Under the pieces are notes generated by a model. That model searched no databases and had not been told where the DNA came from. It saw only the letters and a program-made list of their open reading frames with translations. A DNA stretch of 64,000 nt from PALSA-505 sp963702235 (GTDB lineage Bacteria; Actinomycetota; Actinomycetes; Streptosporangiales; Streptosporangiaceae), in contig CAVPBZ010000022.1 of NCBI GenBank assembly GCA_963702235.1, positions 225,072-289,071 on the forward strand. The letters run 5' to 3'. The position numbers and the translations under genes are program-made. Shown in pieces: positions 26,792-34,087 of this stretch. The stretch's first letter is position 1; each line of letters starts with the position of its first letter.

Positions 26792-27160
26792 ATGTTTGCG
26801 AACACTAGGGCGTTCAGCGGGTTCGCCGTTGATGACGTCGAGAAGGCGCGAGAGTTCTACGGGGGCACGCTCGGCATCGAGACTTCCGAACAGCACGGCA
26901 TCATGACGCTGCACCTGGCCGGCGGCCGGGACACGATTGTCTACCCAAAACCGGGTCACACGCCGGCCGAGTACACGATTCTCAATTTCCCGGTGGACGA
27001 CATTGATAAGGCCGTGGATGAGCTCACTGCCCGCGGAGTGCAGTTCGAGCACTACGGCCTCGGGCAGGACGAGAAGGGAATCAATCGTGCCGGAGGTCCC
27101 TATATCGCCTGGTTCAAAGACCCGGCCGGGAACATCTTGTCGGTCCTGCAGGATAGATAG
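26792..27160 (+). CDS. VOC-family (glyoxalase/bleomycin-resistance fold) protein
   Basis: A 122-residue single-module VOC protein with paired beta-alpha-beta motifs: SGFAVDDVEKAREFYGGTLGI at the start and YIAWFKDPAGNILSVLQ at the end. Members bind a divalent metal or sequester a small ligand; the reaction cannot be inferred. The metal-site positions are poorly conserved (the first His is missing in FSGFAV), so it may be a binding or structural protein. AAGGAG lies about ten bases before the ATG. Confidence 0.85.
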   Translation: MFANTRAFSGFAVDDVEKAREFYGGTLGIETSEQHGIMTLHLAGGRDTIVYPKPGHTPAEYTILNFPVDDIDKAVDELTARGVQFEHYGLGQDEKGINRAGGPYIAWFKDPAGNILSVLQDR

Positions 27161-27220
27161 TGGTACCAGGGACCAGCCCGGTGTCGAGATGGTCCGCGCG
27201 GGCTGGCATCATTATCTGTG

Positions 27221-27412
27221 ATGAGTAAACCGAGCTCCCGCCGCTTTCCGGTGACCGTCACGCACCTTCCCGTTGTGCGCTGCGAAATCTGCCAGCGCAC
27301 CGTCGCGCACCGCCCCGGCCAGGCAAGCCAGGTGCTGACCGAGCATTACCGCCGGGAACACCCGGAGGCGCTCGGCCTGACGTCCCGGTTAGCCGTCGGA
27401 GAGGACTGCTGA
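27221..27412 (+). CDS. Small C2H2-like zinc-binding protein
   Basis: A 63-residue basic protein with the pattern RCEICQ, then after 17 residues HYRREH: a Cys-x2-Cys and His-x4-His set that could hold one zinc. The rest is short and basic. I do not recognise a described family. No ribosome site precedes the ATG or the GTG at 27218, but ATTATC lies about seven bases upstream and could be a -10 element of a leaderless message. It is probably a small DNA- or RNA-binding protein. Confidence 0.55.
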   Translation: MSKPSSRRFPVTVTHLPVVRCEICQRTVAHRPGQASQVLTEHYRREHPEALGLTSRLAVGEDC

Positions 27413-27509
27413 CTCCCGTGCGCGCCTAGCGCGGCGCACGGAAGTTCACGGTGCCTCGCGGCCGTGATCGGCCGAGGGGCGCAAATGCGCGAGTAGCCGC
27501 GGATGCGGG

Positions 27510-28391
27510 TCAATCCGCTGCCGAACCGCCGAAGCGCTGTGCCGACATGCTCTCCTGGGCCATACGGCGCAGCGCGATGATCACGCGCTCATAGAGCACC
27601 ATGCCGGCCACGGCGGATTCGACCACGGCCGCCCGGCCCCCCGCAGCGCCCGCCCGGTCCTGCTCACCACTCGCCCGGCCGGCCTTACCGGCCGCCCCAC
27701 CGGGCTCATCCCCCGCCCGGCCAGCCTCCTCACGCGCCCGGCCAGCCTCCTCACGCGCCCGGCCAGCCTCCTCACGCGCCCGGCCAGCCTCACTGACGAC
27801 CCGGCGACGCCCATCCATCACCCGGTCAGCTTCGCCGGCCACCTGGACCGCCGCACCGGCCGCCGGGCCCGCCACACCCCCCGGCAGGTCCACGCTGGCC
27901 ACTTCCAGAGCCGCCAGGCGGCCGAGTGTCTCCGCGTAGACGTGCAGGCTCGGGCCAGCCGGCGCCGAATCGAGCCGGCGCAGCGCGACCAGCGCGCCGC
28001 CCAGCAGCGCGCGGGCAGGCGAGTCGGACCTGACCTGCCAGCCGAGCTCGGTGATCAGCGCATCCACGTCGCCGGACGCGGCCTGCCAGTCCGGGTCGTC
28101 CTCGGGCTCCGTGACGTGCGGGCCGAGCGCGTACTGGACCCGGCCGATCAGCTCGTGCAGGCTCACCGTCTCGTCATCGAGCGCGCCGACGATCCGCTGG
28201 ATCGAGGTCACCGGCAGCTCGCCGATCTCCAGCAGCGCCCTGATCAGCCGCAGCCGCCGCAGGTGCGACTCGCCGTACTCGGCCCGCGTGGCCGCGGTCG
28301 CCGTGCCCGGCGGCAGCAGGCCCTCCCGCAGGTAGTACTTGATCGTCGGGATCGGCACCCCGCTGCGCTTGCTCAGCTGCGACATCCGCAT
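27510..28391 (-). CDS. MerR-family transcriptional regulator with a long repeat-containing tail
   Basis: The N-terminal MerR winged helix (MSQLSKRSGVPIPTIKYYLREGLLPPG) is followed by a helical dimerisation region. The rest of the 293-residue protein is long for the family: after residue 200 it holds an Ala/Glu/Arg/Gly tract with four tandem units of AREEAGR, then a basic C-terminal part. The start at 28391 is supported by CCGGAAGCGG. It is divergent from a frameshifted monooxygenase-like gene, with an AT-rich operator region between. The effector is unknown; the repeat probably arose by replication slippage. Confidence 0.87.
   Translation of the reverse strand: MRMSQLSKRSGVPIPTIKYYLREGLLPPGTATAATRAEYGESHLRRLRLIRALLEIGELPVTSIQRIVGALDDETVSLHELIGRVQYALGPHVTEPEDDPDWQAASGDVDALITELGWQVRSDSPARALLGGALVALRRLDSAPAGPSLHVYAETLGRLAALEVASVDLPGGVAGPAAGAAVQVAGEADRVMDGRRRVVSEAGRAREEAGRAREEAGRAREEAGRAGDEPGGAAGKAGRASGEQDRAGAAGGRAAVVESAVAGMVLYERVIIALRRMAQESMSAQRFGGSAAD
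27719..27799. repeat. 21-base tandem repeat inside the MerR gene
   Basis: Four units of about 21 bases begin at 27719, 27740, 27761 and 27782, coding AREEAGR on the minus strand. The period is a multiple of three, so the reading frame is kept. Confidence 0.9.
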
Positions 28392-28422
28392 CCGCTTCCG
28401 GCACCCCCTGGGCTCTTCCGGC

Positions 28423-28470
28423 TTGACTTGGATAGTATCAGTATCTAATAATTGGGCAGCGTAACTATCC
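28423..28470. promoter_or_regulatory. Promoter and MerR operator between divergent genes
   Basis: TTGACT (28423-28428) and TAATAA (28446-28451) have a 17-base spacer that contains AGTATC twice in a row. GGATAGT (28430-28436) and ACTATCC (28464-28470) form an inverted pair around the whole site. It faces the frameshifted monooxygenase-like gene. MerR proteins usually bind the spacer of their target promoter, so this is the likely operator. Confidence 0.55.
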
Positions 28471-28501
28471 AATGCTCCGGCACACGCACGAGGAGTCAGC
28501 C

Positions 28502-28979
28502 ATGGAAATCCCCTGGACGAGCAAAGACCAGCCTGGCGCCGGGCCCGCGGCCGCGGTGATGGGATCACGGTTCGAGCTCAGGACCGCCGCGCGCTCGCCC
28601 CTGTTCCTGGTCCACTCGCTGCGGCTGTGGCGGCAGGCGCGGGAATCCGCCGGGCTGATGGGCGTCTCGCTGCGCGCCCAGCCGCTGCGGGGCATGTTCT
28701 GGACGCTGTCGGCCTGGACCGACGAGCAGGCGCTGGCCGCGTTCGCCAGGACCGATCCGCACGCCCGATCCGCGCGCCGCCGCGATGAGACGGCTCCGGC
28801 CGTGGATGAAGAACGCCACGTTCCGCTTCTGGTCAGTGCCGGCCAGCGAGATAGCGAGCAAGGAGTTCCGTGCCGCCGCCCTGTGGGCGGACGCGGTGGC
28901 CCGCATCACCGCCGAGGAACCGTCAACAGATATCCCGAACGGCTCCGGCACTGGACGCTCACCGGACACCCCGGCCTGA
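28502..28979 (+). pseudogene. Antibiotic-biosynthesis-monooxygenase-like gene with a frameshift
   Basis: The first frame (ATG 28502, with GAGGAG upstream) reads MEIPWTSKDQPG... to FARTDPH, a ferredoxin-like fold of the ABM/DUF3291 kind. The fold then continues in the next frame from ATG 28785 as MRRLRPWMKNATFRFWSVPASEI, ending at 28979. The break lies between about 28766 and 28785. The gene would be intact with a single-base change, so this is either a recent mutation or a sequencing error. In related genes the two halves are one protein. It is divergent from MerR, its likely regulator. Confidence 0.7.
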
Positions 28980-29096
28980 CCCGGCGCCGGTGGCGCCAGC
29001 CAGAGCCGCGGTCAGAACCGCCGGCCGATGACCGGCGCCGCCCCCGCGAGGATGACCTGGTGGCAGCCAGCCGGACAGCCGGCCCGCCGCCAGCGA

Positions 29097-29972
29097 TCAG
29101 GTGGTCACGTCCTTGGTGGAGAAGTTGGCCCACGCCGCGGCCAGGAACACCAACACGTACACGGCCTGGATACCGAAGCCGCGCTGGATATCTCGCCAGA
29201 AGATCGGCTGCCGGAAGAAGTCGATCCAGGACAGCCAGTACCGGGTCGGCAGGTAGGGCTGGATCGCCACGGCGGCGTTCAGCGTGACCAGCACCTCGCT
29301 GCCGACGAGGGCGGCGAGCGCGCCGAAGGCGGCCCCCATGACCGAATCGGTGACCGTGGACAGGAACAGCGCGATGGCCGCGACGCCCAGCATGGAGATC
29401 GTGATGAGCGCGACGGCGCCGGCCACCCGCTCGACCAGCTGGGTCAGCGTGAGGGACGCGCCCGACAGCGAGGTCGCGCTGCTGCCGGCCTGGACGCCGC
29501 CGCTCGGGATGCCGGACTGCAGGCTGCCGGGGCGTCCCACCGCCTCGGGCGGGGCCGAGCCGAACAGGGCGACCCCGGTGATGTACGAGGTCAGCGTCAC
29601 GGCGACCACGGCCAGCAGGACGAACGCGATGACGGCGGTGAGCTTGGCCAGCAGCAGCCTGGTCCGCCCCACCGGCCTGACCAGCAGGTAGCGCAGCGTC
29701 CCGGTCGTGGCTTCGCCGGCGATCGAGTCGCCGGCCACCAGGGCCACGGCGACCGGGAGGAAGACCGGCAGGACGAGCGCGAGCGCCGCCGCCGGGTACA
29801 GTGAGCCGTCCTGCACCACGGCGGACAGGAACGCCGCGCCCTGACCGGGCGGCGGCGCCAGGTGGGTCACCGCGATGAACACCGCGACGGCGACCGGCAG
29901 CGCGCAGAGCAGGGCGATGCTGATCCAGGTGCGGGCCCGGCGCAGCAGCTTGAACAGTTCTACCGTGATCAT
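29097..29972 (-). CDS. ABC-2-type membrane permease
   Basis: The membrane part of an ABC exporter, with six hydrophobic segments (around 15-35, 57-82, 107-132, 180-205, 212-236 and 262-285) and the usual ABC-2 signature around GEATTGTLRYLLVRPVGR. Its ATG overlaps the ATP-binding gene stop by four bases (ATGA), so it is coupled. The pair and the LolA/RseB-like protein upstream form one operon. The exported substrate is unknown; such pairs often export a peptide or a drug. Confidence 0.88.
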   Translation of the reverse strand: MITVELFKLLRRARTWISIALLCALPVAVAVFIAVTHLAPPPGQGAAFLSAVVQDGSLYPAAALALVLPVFLPVAVALVAGDSIAGEATTGTLRYLLVRPVGRTRLLLAKLTAVIAFVLLAVVAVTLTSYITGVALFGSAPPEAVGRPGSLQSGIPSGGVQAGSSATSLSGASLTLTQLVERVAGAVALITISMLGVAAIALFLSTVTDSVMGAAFGALAALVGSEVLVTLNAAVAIQPYLPTRYWLSWIDFFRQPIFWRDIQRGFGIQAVYVLVFLAAAWANFSTKDVTT

Positions 29973-30892
29973 TCCCGGATTCCGCCTACCTGGTCGCTGC
30001 CGGCTCCGGTGACCTCGAGCACGACATCCTCGAGCGAACGGCGATGCGCGGTCATCTCGCTGACGCGGATGCCCGCGGCCACCAGGCGGGCATTGAGCGC
30101 GGCGGGGTCCTCGTGCCGCACCACCAGCCTGGTCCCGTCCCTGGCCTCAACCCGCCCGTCCAGCAGGGCCGCCGCGCGGCCGGCGTCCGGGCTGTCCACG
30201 ATGACCCGCCCTGTCGGCGCCTGCAGCTCGGCCAGGTCCTGCTGGAGCACGAGCCGGCCACGGTCCAGGATGCCCACCCGGGTGCACAGCAGCTCCACCT
30301 CACCCAGCAGGTGGCTGGATAGGAAGATCGTCGTGCCCGCCGCGTTCAGGTCGATCAGGAGCTGCCGGAAATCCCGGATTCCCCGCGGGTCCAGGCCGTT
30401 GCCCGGCTCGTCGAGTATGAGCAGCCGGGGCTGGCGGACCAGCGCTGCGGCCAGGCCGAGACGCTGCCGCATGCCGAGCGAGTAAGCCTTGACCGGCCGC
30501 CGGTCGATGCCATCGAGCCCGACCTGCTCGAGCGCGGCGTCGATCCGGAGCCGCCGGGTCCGGCGGCTGCCGCCGCGCCCGGCGGCGTCGAACAGCCTGA
30601 GGTTGGCCCGGCCGGACAGGTGCGGGTAGGCGGCCGGCTCCTCCACCAGGGCGCCGATGTGCGGAAGGATCTCGTTCACCTTCCTGGGCACCGGCTGGCC
30701 CAGCACCTCGATCTGTCCGCTGGTGGCATACACCAGACCGAGCAGCATCCGCACCAGGGTGGTCTTGCCGGAGCCGTTCGGGCCAAGCAGGCCGTAACGA
30801 TCCCCGGCCCGCACGTCCAGGTCAATCGAGTCAACGGCGAGGACCGCGCCGAAGCGCTTGGTCACGTCCCGGGTGGCGATCACGCCGGTCAC
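29969..30892 (-). CDS. ABC transporter ATP-binding protein
   Basis: An ATPase subunit of an ABC-2 exporter. Walker A is GPNGSGKTT, the signature is SLGMRQRLGLAAAL, Walker B is LLILDEPGNGLD and the switch His is in LSSHLL. The C-terminal 80 residues form an extra domain. 307 aa is typical of the ABC-2 drug-export class. It overlaps both neighbours by four bases. Confidence 0.94.
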   Translation of the reverse strand: MTGVIATRDVTKRFGAVLAVDSIDLDVRAGDRYGLLGPNGSGKTTLVRMLLGLVYATSGQIEVLGQPVPRKVNEILPHIGALVEEPAAYPHLSGRANLRLFDAAGRGGSRRTRRLRIDAALEQVGLDGIDRRPVKAYSLGMRQRLGLAAALVRQPRLLILDEPGNGLDPRGIRDFRQLLIDLNAAGTTIFLSSHLLGEVELLCTRVGILDRGRLVLQQDLAELQAPTGRVIVDSPDAGRAAALLDGRVEARDGTRLVVRHEDPAALNARLVAAGIRVSEMTAHRRSLEDVVLEVTGAGSDQVGGIRE

Positions 30893-32004
30893 CAGGGCTC
30901 CGCCGCGAGCTGGGCGGCCGCGCGCTTCAGCAGCTGGCGGTCCACGAATCCGGCCAGCACGAAGGTGCCCGCCGTGGCGCTGGGGTGCAGCAGCACCGTG
31001 GTGATCAGTGACGAGGTGATCAGCACGCCGGTTCCGTGCCGGACCTTCAGCACGGTCCCGCCCTCGGCGCGCGCGCCGCTGATGAGGCTGAGGCCGGTGC
31101 CGCCGCTGAGCTCGAGTACCGCGAACGTGGCCAGGCCGCGGCCATAAATGCCGACCTGGGCGAATCCGGCCGGCGACACCACCCGGGGCCCGGCCAGGCT
31201 GGCCGGGAGGATCACCGGGCCGAGGTTGCCCAGCGCGCCGGACAGGTCGGCGGCGGTGGCCTGGGTGAAGGCCACGCCGGCGCCGCGCTGCGGGGTCAGG
31301 ATCGCCTGCACCGGGCGCCAGGAGCTCACCTGCAGGAACTGCGTCTGCAGGGCAGGCCGGCCGCCGCCCCGGCCGAACACCTCGACCTCGAGCGGGAGCC
31401 CGGTGGCCGGGTCGGCCCAGATGTCAATCTGCGCGACGGTGGAGGCGGGGTCGCCGGGGCTGACGCGCAGCCCGGCCGCGGCGATGCCCGCCACCCGGCG
31501 CGGCGCGAGCTCGCTCACCCGGGCCCGCGCGCCTGCCTCGCGCAGCAGGCGCAGGGCGAGGGCCGGCGGCACCAGGTCGGCGGCCCGGGGCAGCCGCACC
31601 GGGTAGCGGCCGAGGACTTCGGTCATCAGGTCGCTGCTCGAGTCCCAGATGTAGGCGGCGTGCGGCGTCTGGTAGGTGTCGTGCTCGCTCGCGTCGGCCA
31701 GCACGTCAACCCGCCAGCGGTCCGGCGCGGCCTGCCAGACCCGCATCCGGATCACGCCGTCCAGCAGCGCCGTGACGTCGCTGAACCCGCTCAGTGACGG
31801 CAGCCCGAACGTCGCGTCGCTCTCCGCGTAGCCCGCGTACGGCAGGCGGGCCGAGTCCAGGATGCGGGCGCGCAGCGCGGCCGCGGAGATCCGGGGCACG
31901 CTCACCGGCAGCGCGCTGTCGATGGACGGCAGCGCGCAGAGCAGCGCCACGATCCCTGCCACCACTGCCCACCTGCGCCGTGCCTGCCCGCGGACTACGC
32001 TCAC
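30889..32004 (-). CDS. LolA/RseB-like secreted protein coupled to an ABC exporter
   Basis: A 371-residue protein with a hydrophobic N-terminal anchor (about 13-32) and a LolA/RseB-like fold: YIWDSSSDLMTEVLGRYPVRLP and DIWADPATGLPLEVEVF are the typical two-sheet features of sigma-factor-regulating or lipoprotein-carrier proteins. It starts with GTG and its stop overlaps the ABC ATPase start by four bases. In actinobacteria, genes of this fold sit beside ABC-2 exporters and sigma factors, so it may sense or present a substrate. The exact role is not known. Confidence 0.7.
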   Translation of the reverse strand: MSVVRGQARRRWAVVAGIVALLCALPSIDSALPVSVPRISAAALRARILDSARLPYAGYAESDATFGLPSLSGFSDVTALLDGVIRMRVWQAAPDRWRVDVLADASEHDTYQTPHAAYIWDSSSDLMTEVLGRYPVRLPRAADLVPPALALRLLREAGARARVSELAPRRVAGIAAAGLRVSPGDPASTVAQIDIWADPATGLPLEVEVFGRGGGRPALQTQFLQVSSWRPVQAILTPQRGAGVAFTQATAADLSGALGNLGPVILPASLAGPRVVSPAGFAQVGIYGRGLATFAVLELSGGTGLSLISGARAEGGTVLKVRHGTGVLITSSLITTVLLHPSATAGTFVLAGFVDRQLLKRAAAQLAAEPW

Positions 32005-32097
32005 CGCGGCGCCCCGTGCGCTCCGATCCAGGTGACGTCAGGCGGAGACCACGGTGAATCGCCCGCCGCTGCGCTGTTTGGCCCGCAATGACCGTGT

Positions 32098-32149
32098 CTC
32101 ACGCTGCCACGATACGTGAGCCGCGGCGGCCGGTGAAGATAACGTTGTC
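32098..32149. promoter_or_regulatory. Palindromes before the LacI-type gene
   Basis: CTCACG and CGTGAG (32098-32103 and 32115-32120) form one inverted pair. GATAACGTTGTC (32138-32149), a near-perfect palindrome centred on CG, is the kind of site LacI-family repressors bind. It lies only three bases before the GTG at 32153, so binding would block initiation and suggests autorepression. Confidence 0.45.
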
Positions 32150-32152
32150 ATC

Positions 32153-33220
32153 GTGGCACCAGGCACCGGGCCGGCGCGTCCAACGACCGTGATCGCGGAG
32201 ACGGAATCCGACCGCGCCCGGCCGACGATGAAGGACGTGGCGGCGCTGGCCGGCGTCGCGCTGAAGACCGTCTCCCGCGTGGTCAACGACGAGCCGGGCG
32301 TGACGCCCGAGACCGCCGAGCGGGTCCGCGCCGCCATCGAGGCGCTCGGCTTCCGGCGCAATGACGGCGCCCGGCTGCTGCGCAAGGGTCACACGGCCTC
32401 GATCGGCCTGGTGCTCGAGGACATCGGCGACCCGTTCTACTCGGCGCTGTCCCGGGCGGTGGAGGATGTCGCGCACCAGCATGGCTCGCTGCTGTTCACC
32501 GGGTCCAGTGACGAGGATCCGCGGCGGGAGCGTGAGCTGGCCCTGGCCTTCTGCGCGCGCCGGGTGGACGGTCTCATCGTCATCCCCGCGTCCCGCGATC
32601 ACCGCTACCTGCTGCCCGAGATGGCGGCCGGGGTCGCCTCGGTGTTCGTGGACCGCCCGGCCGGCCAGATCGACGCCGACGCGGTGCTCTCGGACAACGC
32701 CGGCGGTGCCCGCGCGGGCGTGCTGCACCTGATCAGCCAGGGGCACCGCCGGATCGGCTACATCGGCGACGATCCGGGCATCTACACGGCGGCGCTGCGG
32801 CACCGCGGCTATCTCGACGCGATGGCGCAGGCCGGGCTGGTGGCGCGGGACGCGTGGACCGCGATGGCGGCGCCGGACGCCGCCGGGATCACCGGCGCGC
32901 TGGCCAGGATGCTGGCAGGCCCGGATCCGGTGACCGCGCTGTTCTGCGGCAACAACCGGGTCACCGTGCTCGCGCTGCGGGCGCTGGCCGCGGCGGGCCG
33001 CCGGCTGGCGCTGGTGGGCTTCGATGATCTCGAGCTCGCCGACCTGCTCACCCCGGGCATCAGCGTGGTCGCGCAGGACCCGGCCGAAATGGGCCGGATC
33101 GCGGCCGAGTTGCTGTTCCGGCGGCTGGCCGGCGAGGGCGGCCAGGCCCGCCGGATCGAGCTGGCGACACGGCTGATCGCCCGCGGTTCTGGCGAGATCC
33201 CGCCCGAGCGGCTCGGCTGA
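32153..33220 (+). CDS. LacI-family transcriptional repressor
   Basis: The N-terminal LacI helix-turn-helix (MKDVAALAGVALKTVSRVVNDEPGVTPETAERVRAAIEALGF region, about 26-65) is followed by a sugar-binding-like effector domain. The hinge helix is AARLL-type, here GARLLRKG. It has a 25-residue extension before the DNA-binding domain. The first divergent gene belongs to the ABC operon; no sugar transporter is nearby, so the effector is open. The likely operator lies just before the start. Confidence 0.9.
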   Translation: MAPGTGPARPTTVIAETESDRARPTMKDVAALAGVALKTVSRVVNDEPGVTPETAERVRAAIEALGFRRNDGARLLRKGHTASIGLVLEDIGDPFYSALSRAVEDVAHQHGSLLFTGSSDEDPRRERELALAFCARRVDGLIVIPASRDHRYLLPEMAAGVASVFVDRPAGQIDADAVLSDNAGGARAGVLHLISQGHRRIGYIGDDPGIYTAALRHRGYLDAMAQAGLVARDAWTAMAAPDAAGITGALARMLAGPDPVTALFCGNNRVTVLALRALAAAGRRLALVGFDDLELADLLTPGISVVAQDPAEMGRIAAELLFRRLAGEGGQARRIELATRLIARGSGEIPPERLG

Positions 33221-33243
33221 CGGCCGGGCGGCTCGGCTGACGG
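33208..33243. repeat. 20-base duplication spanning the lacI-type stop
   Basis: GCGGCTCGGCTGACGG occurs at 33208-33223 and 33228-33243, 20 bases apart. Each copy contains the stop codon TGA, so the gene's end has been duplicated downstream. Confidence 0.85.
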
Positions 33244-33257
33244 GCGGCGGGGTAATG

Positions 33258-33443
33258 CTAGGCGACGGTCAGCGAGATGAGCGCGATGATGACGGCGACA
33301 GCGAGCACGGCGGCGGCCAGGATGGCCACCTTGGCGCGCGGCGCCTTCATCGCCCAGCTTCGCTCGGGCTCACCCGGAGCCTCCTGGACGAAGGCGCGGA
33401 ACTGCGCGGTGCTGCGGCTCGGGTCTGTGAGATTGTCGGGCAT
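33258..33443 (-). CDS. Small tail-anchored membrane protein
   Basis: A 61-residue protein with a soluble N-terminal part and one C-terminal membrane segment (AKVAILAAAVLAVAVIIALI). It has no signal peptide at the N-terminus, so it is a candidate tail-anchored protein. No ribosome site is visible before the ATG. No family recognised. Confidence 0.55.
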   Translation of the reverse strand: MPDNLTDPSRSTAQFRAFVQEAPGEPERSWAMKAPRAKVAILAAAVLAVAVIIALISLTVA

Positions 33444-33529
33444 ACCGGCGACTTTAACGGCTCGGACCCGGCCCGGGCGTGAGCATCGTGATTTCTCGCC
33501 GCGCCGCGTCGCGGCGGTGCCCTGGCTGG

Positions 33530-34000
33530 TCAGAGATCGGCGGGCGCGCGGGGCAGGCTCACCCCGGCCCGGTCCACGAGCCGGGACAGCACGATAACGC
33601 TCCGGGTGCGCAGCACGATCGGCTCCGCGCTGATCCGCTCGACGACCTGCTCGAAGTGCTGCATGTCCGCGGCCCGGATGTGGATCAGGGCATCCGCCTC
33701 CCCGGTGACCGTGCAGGCCTCGGCCACCTCGGGATGCCTGCCGACCGCCGCGCCGATCTGGGCCGGCGAGGTACGCCCCCGGCAGAACAGCTCGACGTAC
33801 GCCTCCGTGGTCCAGCCCAGCACCGCCGCGTCCACCCTGGCCGAGAAGCCGGTGATCGCTCCGGAGGCCAGCAGCCGGTCCACCCGGCGCTTGACCGCGG
33901 GGGCGGACAGTCCCACCCGGGACCCGATCTCGGCGAAACTCGCCCTGGCGTTCTCGACGACCGCGGCGATGATCTGCCCGTCGATTTCATCGAGGCTCAC
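33530..34000 (-). CDS. Lrp/AsnC-family transcriptional regulator
   Basis: An N-terminal winged helix (IDGQIIAAVVENARASFAEI to VKRRVDRLLASGAITGF) and a C-terminal RAM ligand-binding domain (about 70-150) with EACTVTGEADALIHI. 156 aa is standard. It controls amino-acid-related genes in most cases; the MFS gene upstream on the same strand is a possible target. The ligand is unknown. Confidence 0.92.
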   Translation of the reverse strand: MSLDEIDGQIIAAVVENARASFAEIGSRVGLSAPAVKRRVDRLLASGAITGFSARVDAAVLGWTTEAYVELFCRGRTSPAQIGAAVGRHPEVAEACTVTGEADALIHIRAADMQHFEQVVERISAEPIVLRTRSVIVLSRLVDRAGVSLPRAPADL

Positions 34001-34087
34001 GATGACCCCCTCTCCGGCCTGCTGGCTGTTCCCGGACGAAGGGGCGCCAGCCGCGTGCCCGGGGGCGCGCGGCCCCTCCGGCCGAGA

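Noticed and set aside
27719..27799. Possible CRISPR-like repeats
   Set aside because: Direct tandem units without spacers, in frame in a gene. The same applies to 44205-44341 and 58381-58470.
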